A stretch of DNA of 64,000 bases from Leptospiraceae bacterium (GCA_024233865.1 JACKPA010000018.1:62001-126000), one strand, 5' to 3'. Shown: positions 17,770 to 26,960, counted from the first letter of the stretch. Translations and numbers: made by a program. The notes: generated by a model not told the origin, from the sequence alone.

Positions 17770-18519
17770 ATGAACGAAGAGTTAGAAATTAGATTATTAA
17801 AAGAAATTGAAGAGTTAAAAAGAGAAATAAAAGAACTAAAGGCTGAAGAAGATGCAAAAATTCCAATTTATCAATACTCCAAAATAAGAGATATGGATTT
17901 GGAAAATATGTTTGATATATCTCAAAAAATAGATAGAAAGAAATTTGATAGTTGGTTTAACAATAACATAAAAACCGGCAGTGAAGATGAAAATTTTCTA
18001 TTTAAGCTTTTGGAGGAAGAAAGTGACTATATAGCTTTTTATGGTGAAGAGGATTTGAAAATGCGTTTTTTAAGCCCTCTTTTAAGAAAAATTGATTTTA
18101 AGACAGAAAATTTTAGAGATTTTTATAATGAAAGATTGGTATACCAAACTGATAAATTTATTTTAAATGGTGAAGTAGATTTTGTAATATCCACAGGTTT
18201 AAAAAGAGCAAAAGAACCATATTTTTTCATTCAGGAATTTAAAAGAGGTAAGGAAAATTCAAATCCAGAGCCTCAACTTTTGGCAGAGTTAATATCGGCA
18301 GTCGAATTAAATAATTTTCAAACTATAAGAGGGGCTTATATTATTGGGGCTATTTGGAATTTCGTTATATTGGAGAGGTTAGAAAAACATAGATATATTT
18401 ATTTTGTAAGCGCAAACTTTGACTCAACTAAAATGGAAGATTTAAGAGGAATTTATAAAAATCTCCTCTTTGTTAAAGAAGAAATAACCAAAATGGTGAG
18501 AAGTAAATTTAGTAAGTAG
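17770..18519 (+). CDS. PD-(D/E)XK nuclease-like protein, paralogue B, with N-terminal coiled coil
   Basis: 249 residues. Residues 1-28 are a Glu/Lys heptad coiled coil absent from paralogue A. The core has EEDLKMRFLSPLL (about 93-105), GEVDFVISTG (D137), PYFFIQEFKRG (E156-x-K158) and Q169 in PEPQLLAELISA, matching paralogue A position for position. The AGGAAAAG upstream is a good ribosome site. It is divergent from the LRR gene across 142 bases, so paralogues A and B flank the DUF4202 and LRR genes. Nuclease activity is inference from the motif only. Confidence 0.6.
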   Translation: MNEELEIRLLKEIEELKREIKELKAEEDAKIPIYQYSKIRDMDLENMFDISQKIDRKKFDSWFNNNIKTGSEDENFLFKLLEEESDYIAFYGEEDLKMRFLSPLLRKIDFKTENFRDFYNERLVYQTDKFILNGEVDFVISTGLKRAKEPYFFIQEFKRGKENSNPEPQLLAELISAVELNNFQTIRGAYIIGAIWNFVILERLEKHRYIYFVSANFDSTKMEDLRGIYKNLLFVKEEITKMVRSKFSK

Positions 18520-18673
18520 TATGCTGATGATTCATCTCCAGTTATAATTAAAATTATCCATGGTTGTTTTTAATAGTATCTCTAAAAAGTAAATTGAATC
18601 ATGAAAAAATACTTGTTTTTGGAAAGTCAAATTTCAAAATGAGAAAAAGAAAGAAAAAGATATGGATTGGAAT
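18518..18673. repeat. nuoH leader, recurring imperfectly between nuoL and nuoM
   Basis: The stretch from the end of the PD-(D/E)XK gene to the first codons of nuoH reappears at about 22656-22797: shared blocks include CCATGGTTG, AAAAAGTAA, ACTTGTTTT, TCAAATTTCA and TATGAGAAAAAGAAA-like DNA, in the same order. It presumably contains the nuo promoter. Confidence 0.75.
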
Positions 18674-19732
18674 ATAGTTTTAGTCTGGATAATCAAAACA
18701 GTTGGTTTGTTTTTCATAATCATCACAGGTTGTGCCTATTATACCTTGGCAGAGCGTAGGGTTGCCGGTTTCATCCAAGATCGGAAAGGTCCGAATCGTG
18801 CTGGTCCGTTTGGCATTTTTCAGCCCATTGCAGATGGGATCAAATTCTTAACAAAAGAAGAGGTTTTTCCCATCAATGTCAGCAAAGCGATGTATTTTGT
18901 TGCACCGGCGATCTCAATAATTTGTGCCATAGCCGCATGGTCGATAATTCCTTTTGGTGGAACATTCGTTTTGCCGGAATCAGTAGCAGGAATTATCGGA
19001 TTTAGCAAACTGGATTTACAAATTGTAAACCCTGACACAGGAATTTTGTTTATGTTTGCCATATCTTCCCTTTCGGTATATGGAATCATCCTTGCCGGTT
19101 GGAGCAGTAACAACAAATATTCTCTGATGGGTGGGATTCGATCCACTGCCCAAATGATCAGCTACGAATTGCCTTTGGGTTTGTCAGTTGTTACCGTTGC
19201 TCTTTTATCCGGTTCTCTTCGTCTGACTGACATAAATGATGCCCAAAAAGGTCTTTGGTTTGTTTTTACCCTCCCTGGTTTTATAGCTTTTTATATATTT
19301 ACGGTGGCTGCTTTTGCCGAAACCAATAGGTTGCCTTTTGACCTTGCGGAAGCAGAATCTGAGTTGGTTGTTGGTTTCCATACGGAATACGGAGCTTTTA
19401 AATTTGCCCTCTTTTTTATAGCGGAATATATGAATTTGATCACAATGAGTTGTGTGATTAGCCTCTTGTTTTTCGGAGGTTACAATGTCCCTTTTGGAAT
19501 TATGGAAGGAAGTGACCTTCAACCTCTGCTTGGCATCGCATTTTTTTCAGTAAAAGTATTGTTTTTTGCCTTTTTATTTATGTGGGTACGCTGGACTCTA
19601 CCTCGTTTTCGTTATGATCAACTAATGAACCTTGGATGGAAAAAAATGGTGCCATGGGGTTTGGCAAACATTATTATTGGAGCTACCTACGTAGTATTTT
19701 GGGGAGATTTCTGGAAGGGGTTGTTTAAATAA
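18662..19732 (+). CDS. nuoH: NADH-quinone oxidoreductase subunit H
   Basis: 356 residues with about eight transmembrane helices. The conserved quinone-site loops are present: AERRVAGFIQDRKGPNRAGPFG near the N-terminus and AETNRLPFDLAEAESELV in the middle, followed by FHTEYGAFKFALFF. NuoH forms the quinone-binding chamber of complex I at the junction with the hydrophilic arm. It overlaps nuoJ by one base (TAATG). nuoI, which usually sits between nuoH and nuoJ, is absent, and nuoA-G must be elsewhere. Confidence 0.97.
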   Translation: MDWNIVLVWIIKTVGLFFIIITGCAYYTLAERRVAGFIQDRKGPNRAGPFGIFQPIADGIKFLTKEEVFPINVSKAMYFVAPAISIICAIAAWSIIPFGGTFVLPESVAGIIGFSKLDLQIVNPDTGILFMFAISSLSVYGIILAGWSSNNKYSLMGGIRSTAQMISYELPLGLSVVTVALLSGSLRLTDINDAQKGLWFVFTLPGFIAFYIFTVAAFAETNRLPFDLAEAESELVVGFHTEYGAFKFALFFIAEYMNLITMSCVISLLFFGGYNVPFGIMEGSDLQPLLGIAFFSVKVLFFAFLFMWVRWTLPRFRYDQLMNLGWKKMVPWGLANIIIGATYVVFWGDFWKGLFK

Positions 19733-20310
19733 TGCTTAATTTTTCAGATCCACAATCGATTATTTTTGTCATTTTTTCTATTGCTTGTGTTGTTTCCGCA
19801 CTAACGGTAATTCTACATAGGAACCCGGTAACATCAGCAGTATTTCTAGTATTGTGCTTTTTTTCTTTGGCAGGCATTTACGCCTTGATGAACGCTATTT
19901 TCATTGCAACAATGCAAGTGTTGGTTTATGCGGGTGCAATTATGGTATTGGTTGTCTTTGTGCTTATGCTTTTGTCTCTCAAAGAGGAAATAAAGGGCAC
20001 AATTTGGAAAAGACCTTTTAAAAAGACAATCATTGTGTCCATCCTGCTCTTTTTTACGGGTCTTTTGGTCTTTTCTCTTATTCATGGAGGAAGTTTATCC
20101 AATAGTGGTAGTGTAGCGACCAGTAATTACCAATATAATCTGAACAATATGTTTAACATCCAGCAAGAGGGTGATGTGGTTGTGAGTGGAAATACCGCTA
20201 CGGTTGGTGCAGCTACTTTTATAGATTACCTTTTGCCCTTTGAAATGGTGTCCGTTTTGCTGCTTGCGGCGGTTATAGGAGCTGTTATCCTTGCTAAAAA
20301 AAAGTTATAA
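19732..20310 (+). CDS. nuoJ: NADH-quinone oxidoreductase subunit J
   Basis: 192 residues with five hydrophobic helices. Typical NuoJ features are the N-terminal helix with RNPVTSAVFLVLCFFSLAG and the ATMQVLVYAGAIMVLVVFVLML segment, whose glycine-rich helix flexes in complex I. A polar, serine/asparagine-rich loop (about 125-165) before the final helix is a family-variable region. The start overlaps nuoH's stop by one base, giving translational coupling. Confidence 0.96.
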   Translation: MLNFSDPQSIIFVIFSIACVVSALTVILHRNPVTSAVFLVLCFFSLAGIYALMNAIFIATMQVLVYAGAIMVLVVFVLMLLSLKEEIKGTIWKRPFKKTIIVSILLFFTGLLVFSLIHGGSLSNSGSVATSNYQYNLNNMFNIQQEGDVVVSGNTATVGAATFIDYLLPFEMVSVLLLAAVIGAVILAKKKL

Positions 20311-20334
20311 TACAAAACAATTCGGAGAGTTCCA

Positions 20335-20655
20335 TTGCAAACAATAATTTCGGGAATTCCTTTAAACTTTTACCTGGGTCTTGCGGGGATTTTGTTCTCC
20401 ATAGGCGTTTTGGGTGTGCTCATTCGTAGAAATGCGGTTGTTATTTTTATGTCGGTTGAGCTTATGCTGAATTCGGTAAACCTTGTGTTTATTTCTTTTG
20501 CAAAAGCACTTTCTTCCATTAATGGAGAAGTGATAGTATTTTTTGTTATGGCTATAGCTGCTGCGGAAGCAGGAGTTGGACTTGCCATTTTGATTGCTAT
20601 CCATAGACAAAAGAAAACGATCAACGTTGATGAAATAAATTTATTAAAATGGTAG
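20335..20655 (+). CDS. nuoK: NADH-quinone oxidoreductase subunit K
   Basis: 106 residues, three transmembrane helices, TTG start with CGGAGAG about 7 bases upstream. The two buried glutamates of the proton path are visible in VIFMSVELMLNSVNLVF and MAIAAAEAGVGLAILI. It is homologous to MrpC of cation antiporters and belongs to the membrane arm of complex I. nuoL begins 4 bases after its stop. Confidence 0.96.
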   Translation: MQTIISGIPLNFYLGLAGILFSIGVLGVLIRRNAVVIFMSVELMLNSVNLVFISFAKALSSINGEVIVFFVMAIAAAEAGVGLAILIAIHRQKKTINVDEINLLKW

Positions 20656-20659
20656 GTGT

Positions 20660-22600
20660 ATGTTAGACTATTTCCACCTTGCAATCTTGCTTCCCTTAGC
20701 GGGCTTTTTATTTAATGGCTTATTTTACAAAAAGATTTCCAATACCGTATCGGCGGTAGTAGGGATTTCTGCCATTGCAATTCCTTTTGTAATTGTTTTT
20801 GGCACGTTTTTAGACTTTGATACAACCAAGGTAAATCCAAAACTATTTATTTTATTACCTTGGATAGAAGCCGGAAACTTTAAGGTAGACTTTGCCTATC
20901 AGATTGATCAGCTTTCTCTTTATATGGCAATGATCATTACCGGAATTGGTTCGCTTATTCACCTGTATAGCGTTGGTTATATGAAAGGTGAGCCTGGCTT
21001 TAATCGGTTTTTTGCCTATTTGAACTTATTTATTTTTTCCATGCTCAACCTTGTTTTGGCTGATAATCTTGTTCTTATGTTTTTGGGTTGGGAAGGTGTT
21101 GGGCTTTGCTCTTATTTGCTTATTGGTTTTGATTACCACAAATCGAGCGCAGCCAATGCCGGAATGAAAGCATTTATAGTGAATCGTATTGGTGACGTAG
21201 GTTTTGCCGTTGGAATTTTTGCAACCTATTGGTTTTTAGGAAGCGTTAAATACGTGGATATTATGGAAAGGATGCCAAGTGTTATCGCTTATCGAGAAGT
21301 GATAGACTTTGTTGCTCTTGCCTTTTTTATAGGTGCCATAGGAAAATCAGCACAAATTCCATTGTATGTTTGGCTACCGGATGCTATGGCTGGTCCGACC
21401 CCCGTTTCTGCTCTGATCCATGCTGCTACAATGGTAACGGCTGGTGTATTTATGATTGCAAGGCTCAATCCCATATTTATGGCGGCTCATATTACAAGTG
21501 AATACATCGCCATAACCGGAGCAGTAACAGCGTTTTTTGCCGCAACCATAGGTCTCTATCAAACCGACATCAAAAAGGTTTTGGCTTATTCTACCGTTTC
21601 TCAGCTGGGATATATGTTTCTGGCAATGGGTGTGGGGGCATATACTGCCGGAATGTTTCACCTGATGACTCACGCATTTTTTAAAGCTCTTTTGTTCCTT
21701 GGTTCCGGATCAGTTATTCACGCCATGCACCATGAGCAAGACATGAGAAATATGGGAAACCTGAAAGGCTACATGAAGGTGACACTGATTACGTTCCTTT
21801 TGGGAACTCTTGCCATTAGCGGGATTCCTCCTTTTAGCGGATTTTTTTCCAAAGACTTGATTTTGGAAAAGGCGTTTTTCCACCATGGGATTGGACCAGT
21901 GCTTTGGGGAATAGGTATTGCCGGAGCTGTTTGTACGGCTTTTTATATGTTTCGGCTTGTATTTCTTACCTTTTTTGGCGAAGAACGAATTGATCATCAT
22001 GTAAAAAAACATTTGCACGAATCACCATGGACTATCACGGTTCCTTTGGTAATTCTTGCCATTGGTTCTACCTTTGCCGGACTTTTGCAAGTCCCTCATT
22101 TGTTTTTGGGTGGAGTTGACAAGCTAAACAATTTTTTTGCACCTATATTTTCCGAAGGTGAGTTTGTAATTAAAGCTTGGGGGATCGTTTCTCATCCACA
22201 CGAAGCAAGTTTGTCAACAGAGTTGATTTTGTTGGCTGTATCTATTGGAATCGCAGTTTTGGGGATAGTTTTTTCTTATAAAATTTTTATCTTAGATAAA
22301 TCAGTTCCACCGGAAGACGCAAAAATCCTCGGTTTTCCTAAAGTTTTGTACAACAAATACTATATTGATGAATTGTACAATGCTATTGTAGTGCAACCTC
22401 TTATCAAGTTGTCCGAGTTTTTGGCTAAGATTGTGGATAGCAAATTTATTGATGGAATTGTAGAGGGGGTAGGGAAACTCTTTTTGGCGATATCCCAGGG
22501 AACAAGAAAGATTCAAACGGGGATTGTCGGAGATTATGCACTTTCTATAGTGATTGGAACAATTGCAATTCTTGCTTATTTATTAATGCGAGGAGCTTAA
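20660..22600 (+). CDS. nuoL: NADH-quinone oxidoreductase subunit L
   Basis: 646 residues, antiporter-type proton channel with about 15 helices and the C-terminal lateral helix region. Diagnostic stretches: GWEGVGLCSYLLIGF, IPLYVWLPDAMAGPTPVSAL followed by HAATMVTAGVFMIAR, and KKVLAYSTVSQLGYMF. It is the most distal proton-pumping subunit. Its last codons (YLLMRGA, stop) have a near copy just before nuoM, where a 245 bp spacer replaces the usual tight junction. Confidence 0.97.
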   Translation: MLDYFHLAILLPLAGFLFNGLFYKKISNTVSAVVGISAIAIPFVIVFGTFLDFDTTKVNPKLFILLPWIEAGNFKVDFAYQIDQLSLYMAMIITGIGSLIHLYSVGYMKGEPGFNRFFAYLNLFIFSMLNLVLADNLVLMFLGWEGVGLCSYLLIGFDYHKSSAANAGMKAFIVNRIGDVGFAVGIFATYWFLGSVKYVDIMERMPSVIAYREVIDFVALAFFIGAIGKSAQIPLYVWLPDAMAGPTPVSALIHAATMVTAGVFMIARLNPIFMAAHITSEYIAITGAVTAFFAATIGLYQTDIKKVLAYSTVSQLGYMFLAMGVGAYTAGMFHLMTHAFFKALLFLGSGSVIHAMHHEQDMRNMGNLKGYMKVTLITFLLGTLAISGIPPFSGFFSKDLILEKAFFHHGIGPVLWGIGIAGAVCTAFYMFRLVFLTFFGEERIDHHVKKHLHESPWTITVPLVILAIGSTFAGLLQVPHLFLGGVDKLNNFFAPIFSEGEFVIKAWGIVSHPHEASLSTELILLAVSIGIAVLGIVFSYKIFILDKSVPPEDAKILGFPKVLYNKYYIDELYNAIVVQPLIKLSEFLAKIVDSKFIDGIVEGVGKLFLAISQGTRKIQTGIVGDYALSIVIGTIAILAYLLMRGA

Positions 22601-22845
22601 AAGTGGACCATGATTGGTTAAATTCACCAAGGAAATGCCGATTATTTGCCTGATGTATTAGTAGCTGATGGAGAATGGTAATTTAAACCATGGTTGCAAT
22701 CTCAATTTCCAAAAAGTAATTTGAACCACTAAAAAAAACTTGTTTTAAATAACTCAAATTTCAGTATGAGAAAAAGAAATAGATATGAATTGGGAGTTTA
22801 AGAGATACTATCCTCCCTATTTATTAATGCTCGGAGCTTATAAGT
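22601..22845 (+). other. nuoL-nuoM spacer: apparent scar joining a nuoH start copy to a nuoL end copy
   Basis: About 140 bases (22656-22797) match the nuoH leader in order, ending in ATGAATTGGGAG at 22785 (compare nuoH ATGGATTGGAAT). Twenty-odd bases later comes TATTTATTAATGCTCGGAGC, a near copy of the nuoL end TATTTATTAATGCGAGGAGC at about 22578-22597. A 49-codon frame (22785-22934) fuses the two, reading MNWEF then PYLLMLGA, and runs into nuoM out of frame. This is what a tandem nuoH-nuoL duplication followed by deletion would leave. It may also give nuoMN its own promoter. Confidence 0.65.
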
Positions 22846-24486
22846 ATGCCGGAAACAATACTTTCTTGGATTATATTTTCACCCATTGTTGGGATATTAC
22901 TTATCATTTTGGTGAAAAACCAAACTTTGATTAAATGGATTAGTGCGATTACAACCTTTATTACCTTTGCAATTAGTCTTCCGTTAATGTTTTTATTTGA
23001 TGCGTCAAACTCTAGTTTGCAATTTGTTCATAAAATCCCTGTTTGGATTGTATCGGGGAATTTTACTGTAGATTATCATTTTGGTTTGGATGGCGTAGCG
23101 TTATTACTTTTTGTTCTGACGAGCTTTTTGTTTTTTATTTCTAGCGTAGGTTCTTGGACGTATATCAAAAAGAGGCTAAAAGAATTTTACATTTCCCTAT
23201 TAATGCTGGAAGTTGGCGTTTTGGGAGTATTTGCCGCTGCCAATCTCGTTCTATTTTACGTTTTTTGGGAATTGATGCTTATTCCAATGGCTTTACTCAT
23301 TGGCGTATGGGGTGGTGAAAGAAGGATATACGCTGCCGTTAAATTTTTTCTTTATACAATGGCTGGCTCTGTTCTTATGCTTGCCGGTATACTCATTATT
23401 TATTTCAAAACCGGAATCATTTCCATCGAGGGATTGTCTACTTTCCCTACACACGTTTTTTCGCCCGAATTGCAGGTTTTTCTATTTGTAGCTTTTGCCT
23501 TGAGTTTTGCCATAAAGATTCCGGTTTTCCCGGTGCATACTTGGTTACCGGATGCCCACACAGAAGCTCCGACTGCCGGTTCCGTTATCCTTGCCGGTGT
23601 TCTCTTGAAAATGGGGACTTATGGATTTATACGTTTTTGTATCCCGTTTTTTCCGGCTGTTTCCTTGGAATATCGAAGTGCCATTATGCTTTTATCTGTA
23701 ATTGGAATTGTTTATGGTGCCCTGGTTGCAATGGTTCAAAAAGATGGGAAAAAGCTAATTGCCTACAGTTCGGTTTCCCACTTAGGCTTTTGTTTATTGG
23801 GTTTAATGACCTTAACAGAGGAAGGGGTTTTGGGTGGAATGTTACAGATGGTCAATCATGGGGTCTCAACGGGTATGTTGTTCTTGATGATAGGGATGAT
23901 ATATGAGAGAACTCACACCAGGCTCATAGCTGACTATGGTGGAATTGCCAAAGTTGTGCCGGTTTTTGCTACTTTTTTTATGATAGCAATGCTTTCTTCT
24001 GTGGGACTTCCCGGAACCAACGGATTTGTGGGTGAATTTTTGGTTCTTTTAGGTACTTTTAAGGTGAATTATATTTTTGGAATCATTGCCGGAACAGGAG
24101 TTGTTTGGGCAGCGTGTTATCTTTTATGGTTTACCAAAAGATTTTTGTTTGGTGAAATTACCAATCGTAGCAATGAAGTTCTCGAAGACTTGAATACCAG
24201 GGAAATTGCTTTACTTATTCCTCTTGTTGTTTTGATATTTTGGTTTGGAATTTATCCGAAAACTTTTATGAAATATTTGGAGCCAAGTGCCAGAGTATAC
24301 CTGAATTCTGCCTCCGTTTTATCTATCCAACAAAGAGCAGAAAAAACACCCAAATTAAGACTTTATACAAACTACAATACTTTGGGAGTAATGCCAAATA
24401 CTTATGAAAGAAGGTTGGCGGACCATATTGGAAAATATGTTGTTAATCCCCAACAAATCATTATCAAAGAAAATCAGCCTCAATAA
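22846..24486 (+). CDS. nuoM: NADH-quinone oxidoreductase subunit M
   Basis: 546 residues with about 14 helices. Signature regions: FYVFWELMLIPMALLIGVWG, PVHTWLPDAHTEAPTAGSV followed by ILAGVLLKMGTYGFIRF, and LIAYSSVSHLGFC. It is the middle antiporter-like proton channel of complex I. The C-terminal ~50 residues, after the last helix, are longer and more polar than usual. It is separated from nuoL by the 245 bp scar and followed by nuoN after 14 bases. Confidence 0.97.
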   Translation: MPETILSWIIFSPIVGILLIILVKNQTLIKWISAITTFITFAISLPLMFLFDASNSSLQFVHKIPVWIVSGNFTVDYHFGLDGVALLLFVLTSFLFFISSVGSWTYIKKRLKEFYISLLMLEVGVLGVFAAANLVLFYVFWELMLIPMALLIGVWGGERRIYAAVKFFLYTMAGSVLMLAGILIIYFKTGIISIEGLSTFPTHVFSPELQVFLFVAFALSFAIKIPVFPVHTWLPDAHTEAPTAGSVILAGVLLKMGTYGFIRFCIPFFPAVSLEYRSAIMLLSVIGIVYGALVAMVQKDGKKLIAYSSVSHLGFCLLGLMTLTEEGVLGGMLQMVNHGVSTGMLFLMIGMIYERTHTRLIADYGGIAKVVPVFATFFMIAMLSSVGLPGTNGFVGEFLVLLGTFKVNYIFGIIAGTGVVWAACYLLWFTKRFLFGEITNRSNEVLEDLNTREIALLIPLVVLIFWFGIYPKTFMKYLEPSARVYLNSASVLSIQQRAEKTPKLRLYTNYNTLGVMPNTYERRLADHIGKYVVNPQQIIIKENQPQ

Positions 24487-24500
24487 TAAGAGATTAAATT

Positions 24501-25943
24501 ATGAATCTAATACCAGAAATAAAAGACTTACTTTCCATTCTTCCTGCGATCATACTTAGTGCCGGAGGAATCCTATTTTTAGTGATCCAATTTATTTTTC
24601 ACCACAATGATCATAAAATTATACGCTTTTTAACGGGTATGGTTTTGATTGGAACGCTTTGGTCTTTGTGCACAACATCATTTATTAATCCGGGGTACGG
24701 AAGCTATTTCAAAGGACAAATACGACTTTCCAACCTAACATTTTGGTTGAATACAATTTATGCGATTACGGCTTTTTTAACTATTTTGGCTTCTCCAAGA
24801 GTGCTAAGGCAGCATGATGTAAGTTTTCCCGAATTTTATCCTTTGTTGCTGTTTTCTGTGGTTGGGATGTTTTTTATGACAACAGGTTCTGACCTGATAG
24901 TTATCTTTATAGGTTTGGAAATTCTATCCATTTCTCTTTATATCATGATTGGAATGGCAAGAAATTCTATTTCCTGTTTGGAAGCTACAATGAAATATTT
25001 TTTATTGGGTGCTTTTACGTCCGGTTTTATGCTGATGGGGATTGCTTTTATGTATGGTGCAAGCGGTTCGACCCTATTAAAAGACGCTTTGTATCCGATG
25101 TTCGCAGGTAGTGAGCCGTACGCTTTGTATTCCAAACTTGGTTTTGGGCTTTTTATTGTAGGTGTTTCTTTTAAAGTAGCTCTGGTTCCTTTCCATTCTT
25201 GGACACCCGATGTTTACGAAGGTGCTCTCACCACCATTACAGGTTATATGGCATCCGGACCAAAAGCTGCTGCTATGGGACTTATGCTTGTGTTATTTCA
25301 ATATTTTCCAACCTACAACTATGATTTAACTTGGAATATTATGCTTGGTGTGATCGCTGCGATTTCCATGACTTTAGGAAACGTATTGGCACTCAGGCAA
25401 GATAACATCAAACGGGTATTGGCTTATTCTTCCATTTCCCATGCCGGTTATGTAGTTGCGGGGATTGTATGTGGTGCCAAATGGACGGTAGTGTACTATT
25501 TAATTATGTATTCTTTTATGAATATTGCGGGATTTTCTATTTTAGCCTTTTTGGAAAACGGAAAATTGGTTATAACCTACAATTCTCTCAAGCACTTGGT
25601 AAAAACAAACCCTTTCACTTCTTTTGCTCTTTTGGTTGTGTTTTTTTCTTTAGGTGGCATACCACCTTTAGGTGGCTTCTGGACTAAGTTATTTCTTTTT
25701 CAAGAAATTGCAAAGTCAAACGATCCGATAAACAGAATCTTATTGATACTTGGAGTTATTAATTCAGCCATTGCCATATACTACTACTTGCGGGTTACCG
25801 TGTCAGCCTTTATGAGTGAAGATTCAGGAGAAGTGGCAAACTCGGAGCCAATTCAAACAAGTTGGGGTATATCCGTTGCTGCTACCATGAGTATATTTTT
25901 TATTATGTTTGGTTGGATCGTATTCTATCCATCCAGTTTATAA
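24501..25943 (+). CDS. nuoN: NADH-quinone oxidoreductase subunit N
   Basis: 480 residues, about 14 helices. FIGLEILSISLYIMIGM, VPFHSWTPDVYEGALTTIT, IKRVLAYSSISHAGYV and GGIPPLGGFWTKLFLF are characteristic of NuoN, the third antiporter-like pump. It closes the nuoHJKLMN group; bioD starts 8 bases later and may be read through. Confidence 0.97.
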   Translation: MNLIPEIKDLLSILPAIILSAGGILFLVIQFIFHHNDHKIIRFLTGMVLIGTLWSLCTTSFINPGYGSYFKGQIRLSNLTFWLNTIYAITAFLTILASPRVLRQHDVSFPEFYPLLLFSVVGMFFMTTGSDLIVIFIGLEILSISLYIMIGMARNSISCLEATMKYFLLGAFTSGFMLMGIAFMYGASGSTLLKDALYPMFAGSEPYALYSKLGFGLFIVGVSFKVALVPFHSWTPDVYEGALTTITGYMASGPKAAAMGLMLVLFQYFPTYNYDLTWNIMLGVIAAISMTLGNVLALRQDNIKRVLAYSSISHAGYVVAGIVCGAKWTVVYYLIMYSFMNIAGFSILAFLENGKLVITYNSLKHLVKTNPFTSFALLVVFFSLGGIPPLGGFWTKLFLFQEIAKSNDPINRILLILGVINSAIAIYYYLRVTVSAFMSEDSGEVANSEPIQTSWGISVAATMSIFFIMFGWIVFYPSSL

Positions 25944-25951
25944 AATAGCTT

Positions 25952-26620
25952 TTGTTGTTTATTACCGCCACAGGAACTGACGTAGGAAAAACGATGTTTT
26001 CTGCGTTGGTTATGGCTTGTTATGGAAGTGAGTTAAATCTTGTTTATTGGAAACCCATACAAACAGGTCAAGATAGCGATACTACAAAGCTAAAAAAACT
26101 GACAGGCTTACCCGAAATCCACTTTCGAGAGAGCCTTTATCATTTTGCTTATCCGGCAGCACCCCATTATGCCGGCTGCTTAGAAGGAATACAAATTGAT
26201 ACGGATATATTTTCCCAAAATTTACTGAAATTTGCAAACTCTAATCATATAATTGAAGGAGTAGGGGGACTAAATGTTCCGGTAAATGACTCAAAGCTTG
26301 TTATTGATATACTTGCCATTCTAAAAATGCCAGTTATTTTGGTTGTCTCTCCTGGTTTGGGAACCATAAACCACAGCCTTCTTTCTCTTGAAGCACTTCA
26401 AAACAGAAATATACCGATTCTTGGTTTTTATGTGTATGGAAGAAAAAATGATTTATTGGAAAATAATATCCATACAATTCAAATATTTAGTGGGGTTACT
26501 TGCTTGGGAAGTTTAGATGTGCCTGTGAGTATACAAGCTTCTGAAGACTTTGTTCTGTTTACAAAAGAGAATTTTGATTCGGAAGGAAGGGTTAAGAAGG
26601 TTTTGACGCGGGAATTATAA
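25952..26620 (+). CDS. bioD: Dethiobiotin synthase
   Basis: 222 residues. The N-terminus has the BioD P-loop TATGTDVGKTMFSAL (5-19), then VYWKPIQTGQDSDT with the conserved Lys and Thr of the diaminopelargonate site, and EGVGGLNVPV in the middle. The enzyme makes dethiobiotin from 7,8-diaminopelargonate, CO2 and ATP in biotin synthesis. No other bio gene is in the window. The start is uncertain: TTG codons at 25952 and 25955, no clear ribosome site. The last ~12 codons lie in a segment duplicated at 28281-28326. Confidence 0.9.
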   Translation: MLFITATGTDVGKTMFSALVMACYGSELNLVYWKPIQTGQDSDTTKLKKLTGLPEIHFRESLYHFAYPAAPHYAGCLEGIQIDTDIFSQNLLKFANSNHIIEGVGGLNVPVNDSKLVIDILAILKMPVILVVSPGLGTINHSLLSLEALQNRNIPILGFYVYGRKNDLLENNIHTIQIFSGVTCLGSLDVPVSIQASEDFVLFTKENFDSEGRVKKVLTREL

Positions 26621-26626
26621 TGAAAA
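26581..26626. repeat. 46 bp direct repeat, copy at the end of bioD
   Basis: GGGTTAAG.AGGGTTTTGA-type sequence covering the last bioD codons matches 28281-28326 at about 40 of 46 positions. In this copy the sense strand encodes the BioD tail RVKKVLTREL. The same DNA read backwards resembles the end of the kinase gene at 28292. Confidence 0.75.
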
Positions 26627-26699
26627 AGAGCATTTGCATTTTGTTTACTTATTAAAACAGAAGTTGTGAATTCAGCAGTAGGAAAGATGAGTAAATATC

Positions 26700-26960
26700 C
26701 TACTTATGATAAGGACATATTATAATATTTGCTCGATTTATTAGACAGTAATAAGTGGTGCCTTTGCATGTAGCTATGTAATTATAATATACGATTGTAC
26801 CATCACTCAATGTTTTTTTCAATCCTAAAAATTCCCAATCTTGCAGCTCAATCTCATCCTCCGTGCAAGAAGGGATGTTTTTTAAAATTTTCCGCTTTGT
26901 TATGGTTTCATTCATACAACAGAATAATAACAGTACTAGCAGTATAGCTTTCTTTTTCAT
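26700..26960 (-). CDS. Small secreted or lipoprotein, unknown function
   Basis: 86 residues with a signal KKKAILLVLLLFCC, where Cys14 or Cys15 could be lipidated. The mature part has four further cysteines (in PSCTE, ATCKG, YYCLI and IICPY) and a short beta-rich section, suggesting a disulfide-bonded domain. AAAGAG lies at ribosome-site distance. A perfect 7 bp inverted repeat AGTAGGA/TCCTACT (26677-26704) straddles its stop and may end transcription. I recognise no family. Confidence 0.5.
   Translation of the reverse strand: MKKKAILLVLLLFCCMNETITKRKILKNIPSCTEDEIELQDWEFLGLKKTLSDGTIVYYNYIATCKGTTYYCLINRANIIICPYHK

Noticed and set aside
20362..22018. Long antisense open frames across nuoK and nuoL
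   Set aside because: Shadows of the membrane-protein codons; the sense frames are textbook complex I subunits.
22785..22934. Small gene of 49 codons before nuoM
   Set aside because: It consists of copies of the nuoH start and nuoL end and overlaps nuoM out of frame; treated as a recombination scar.
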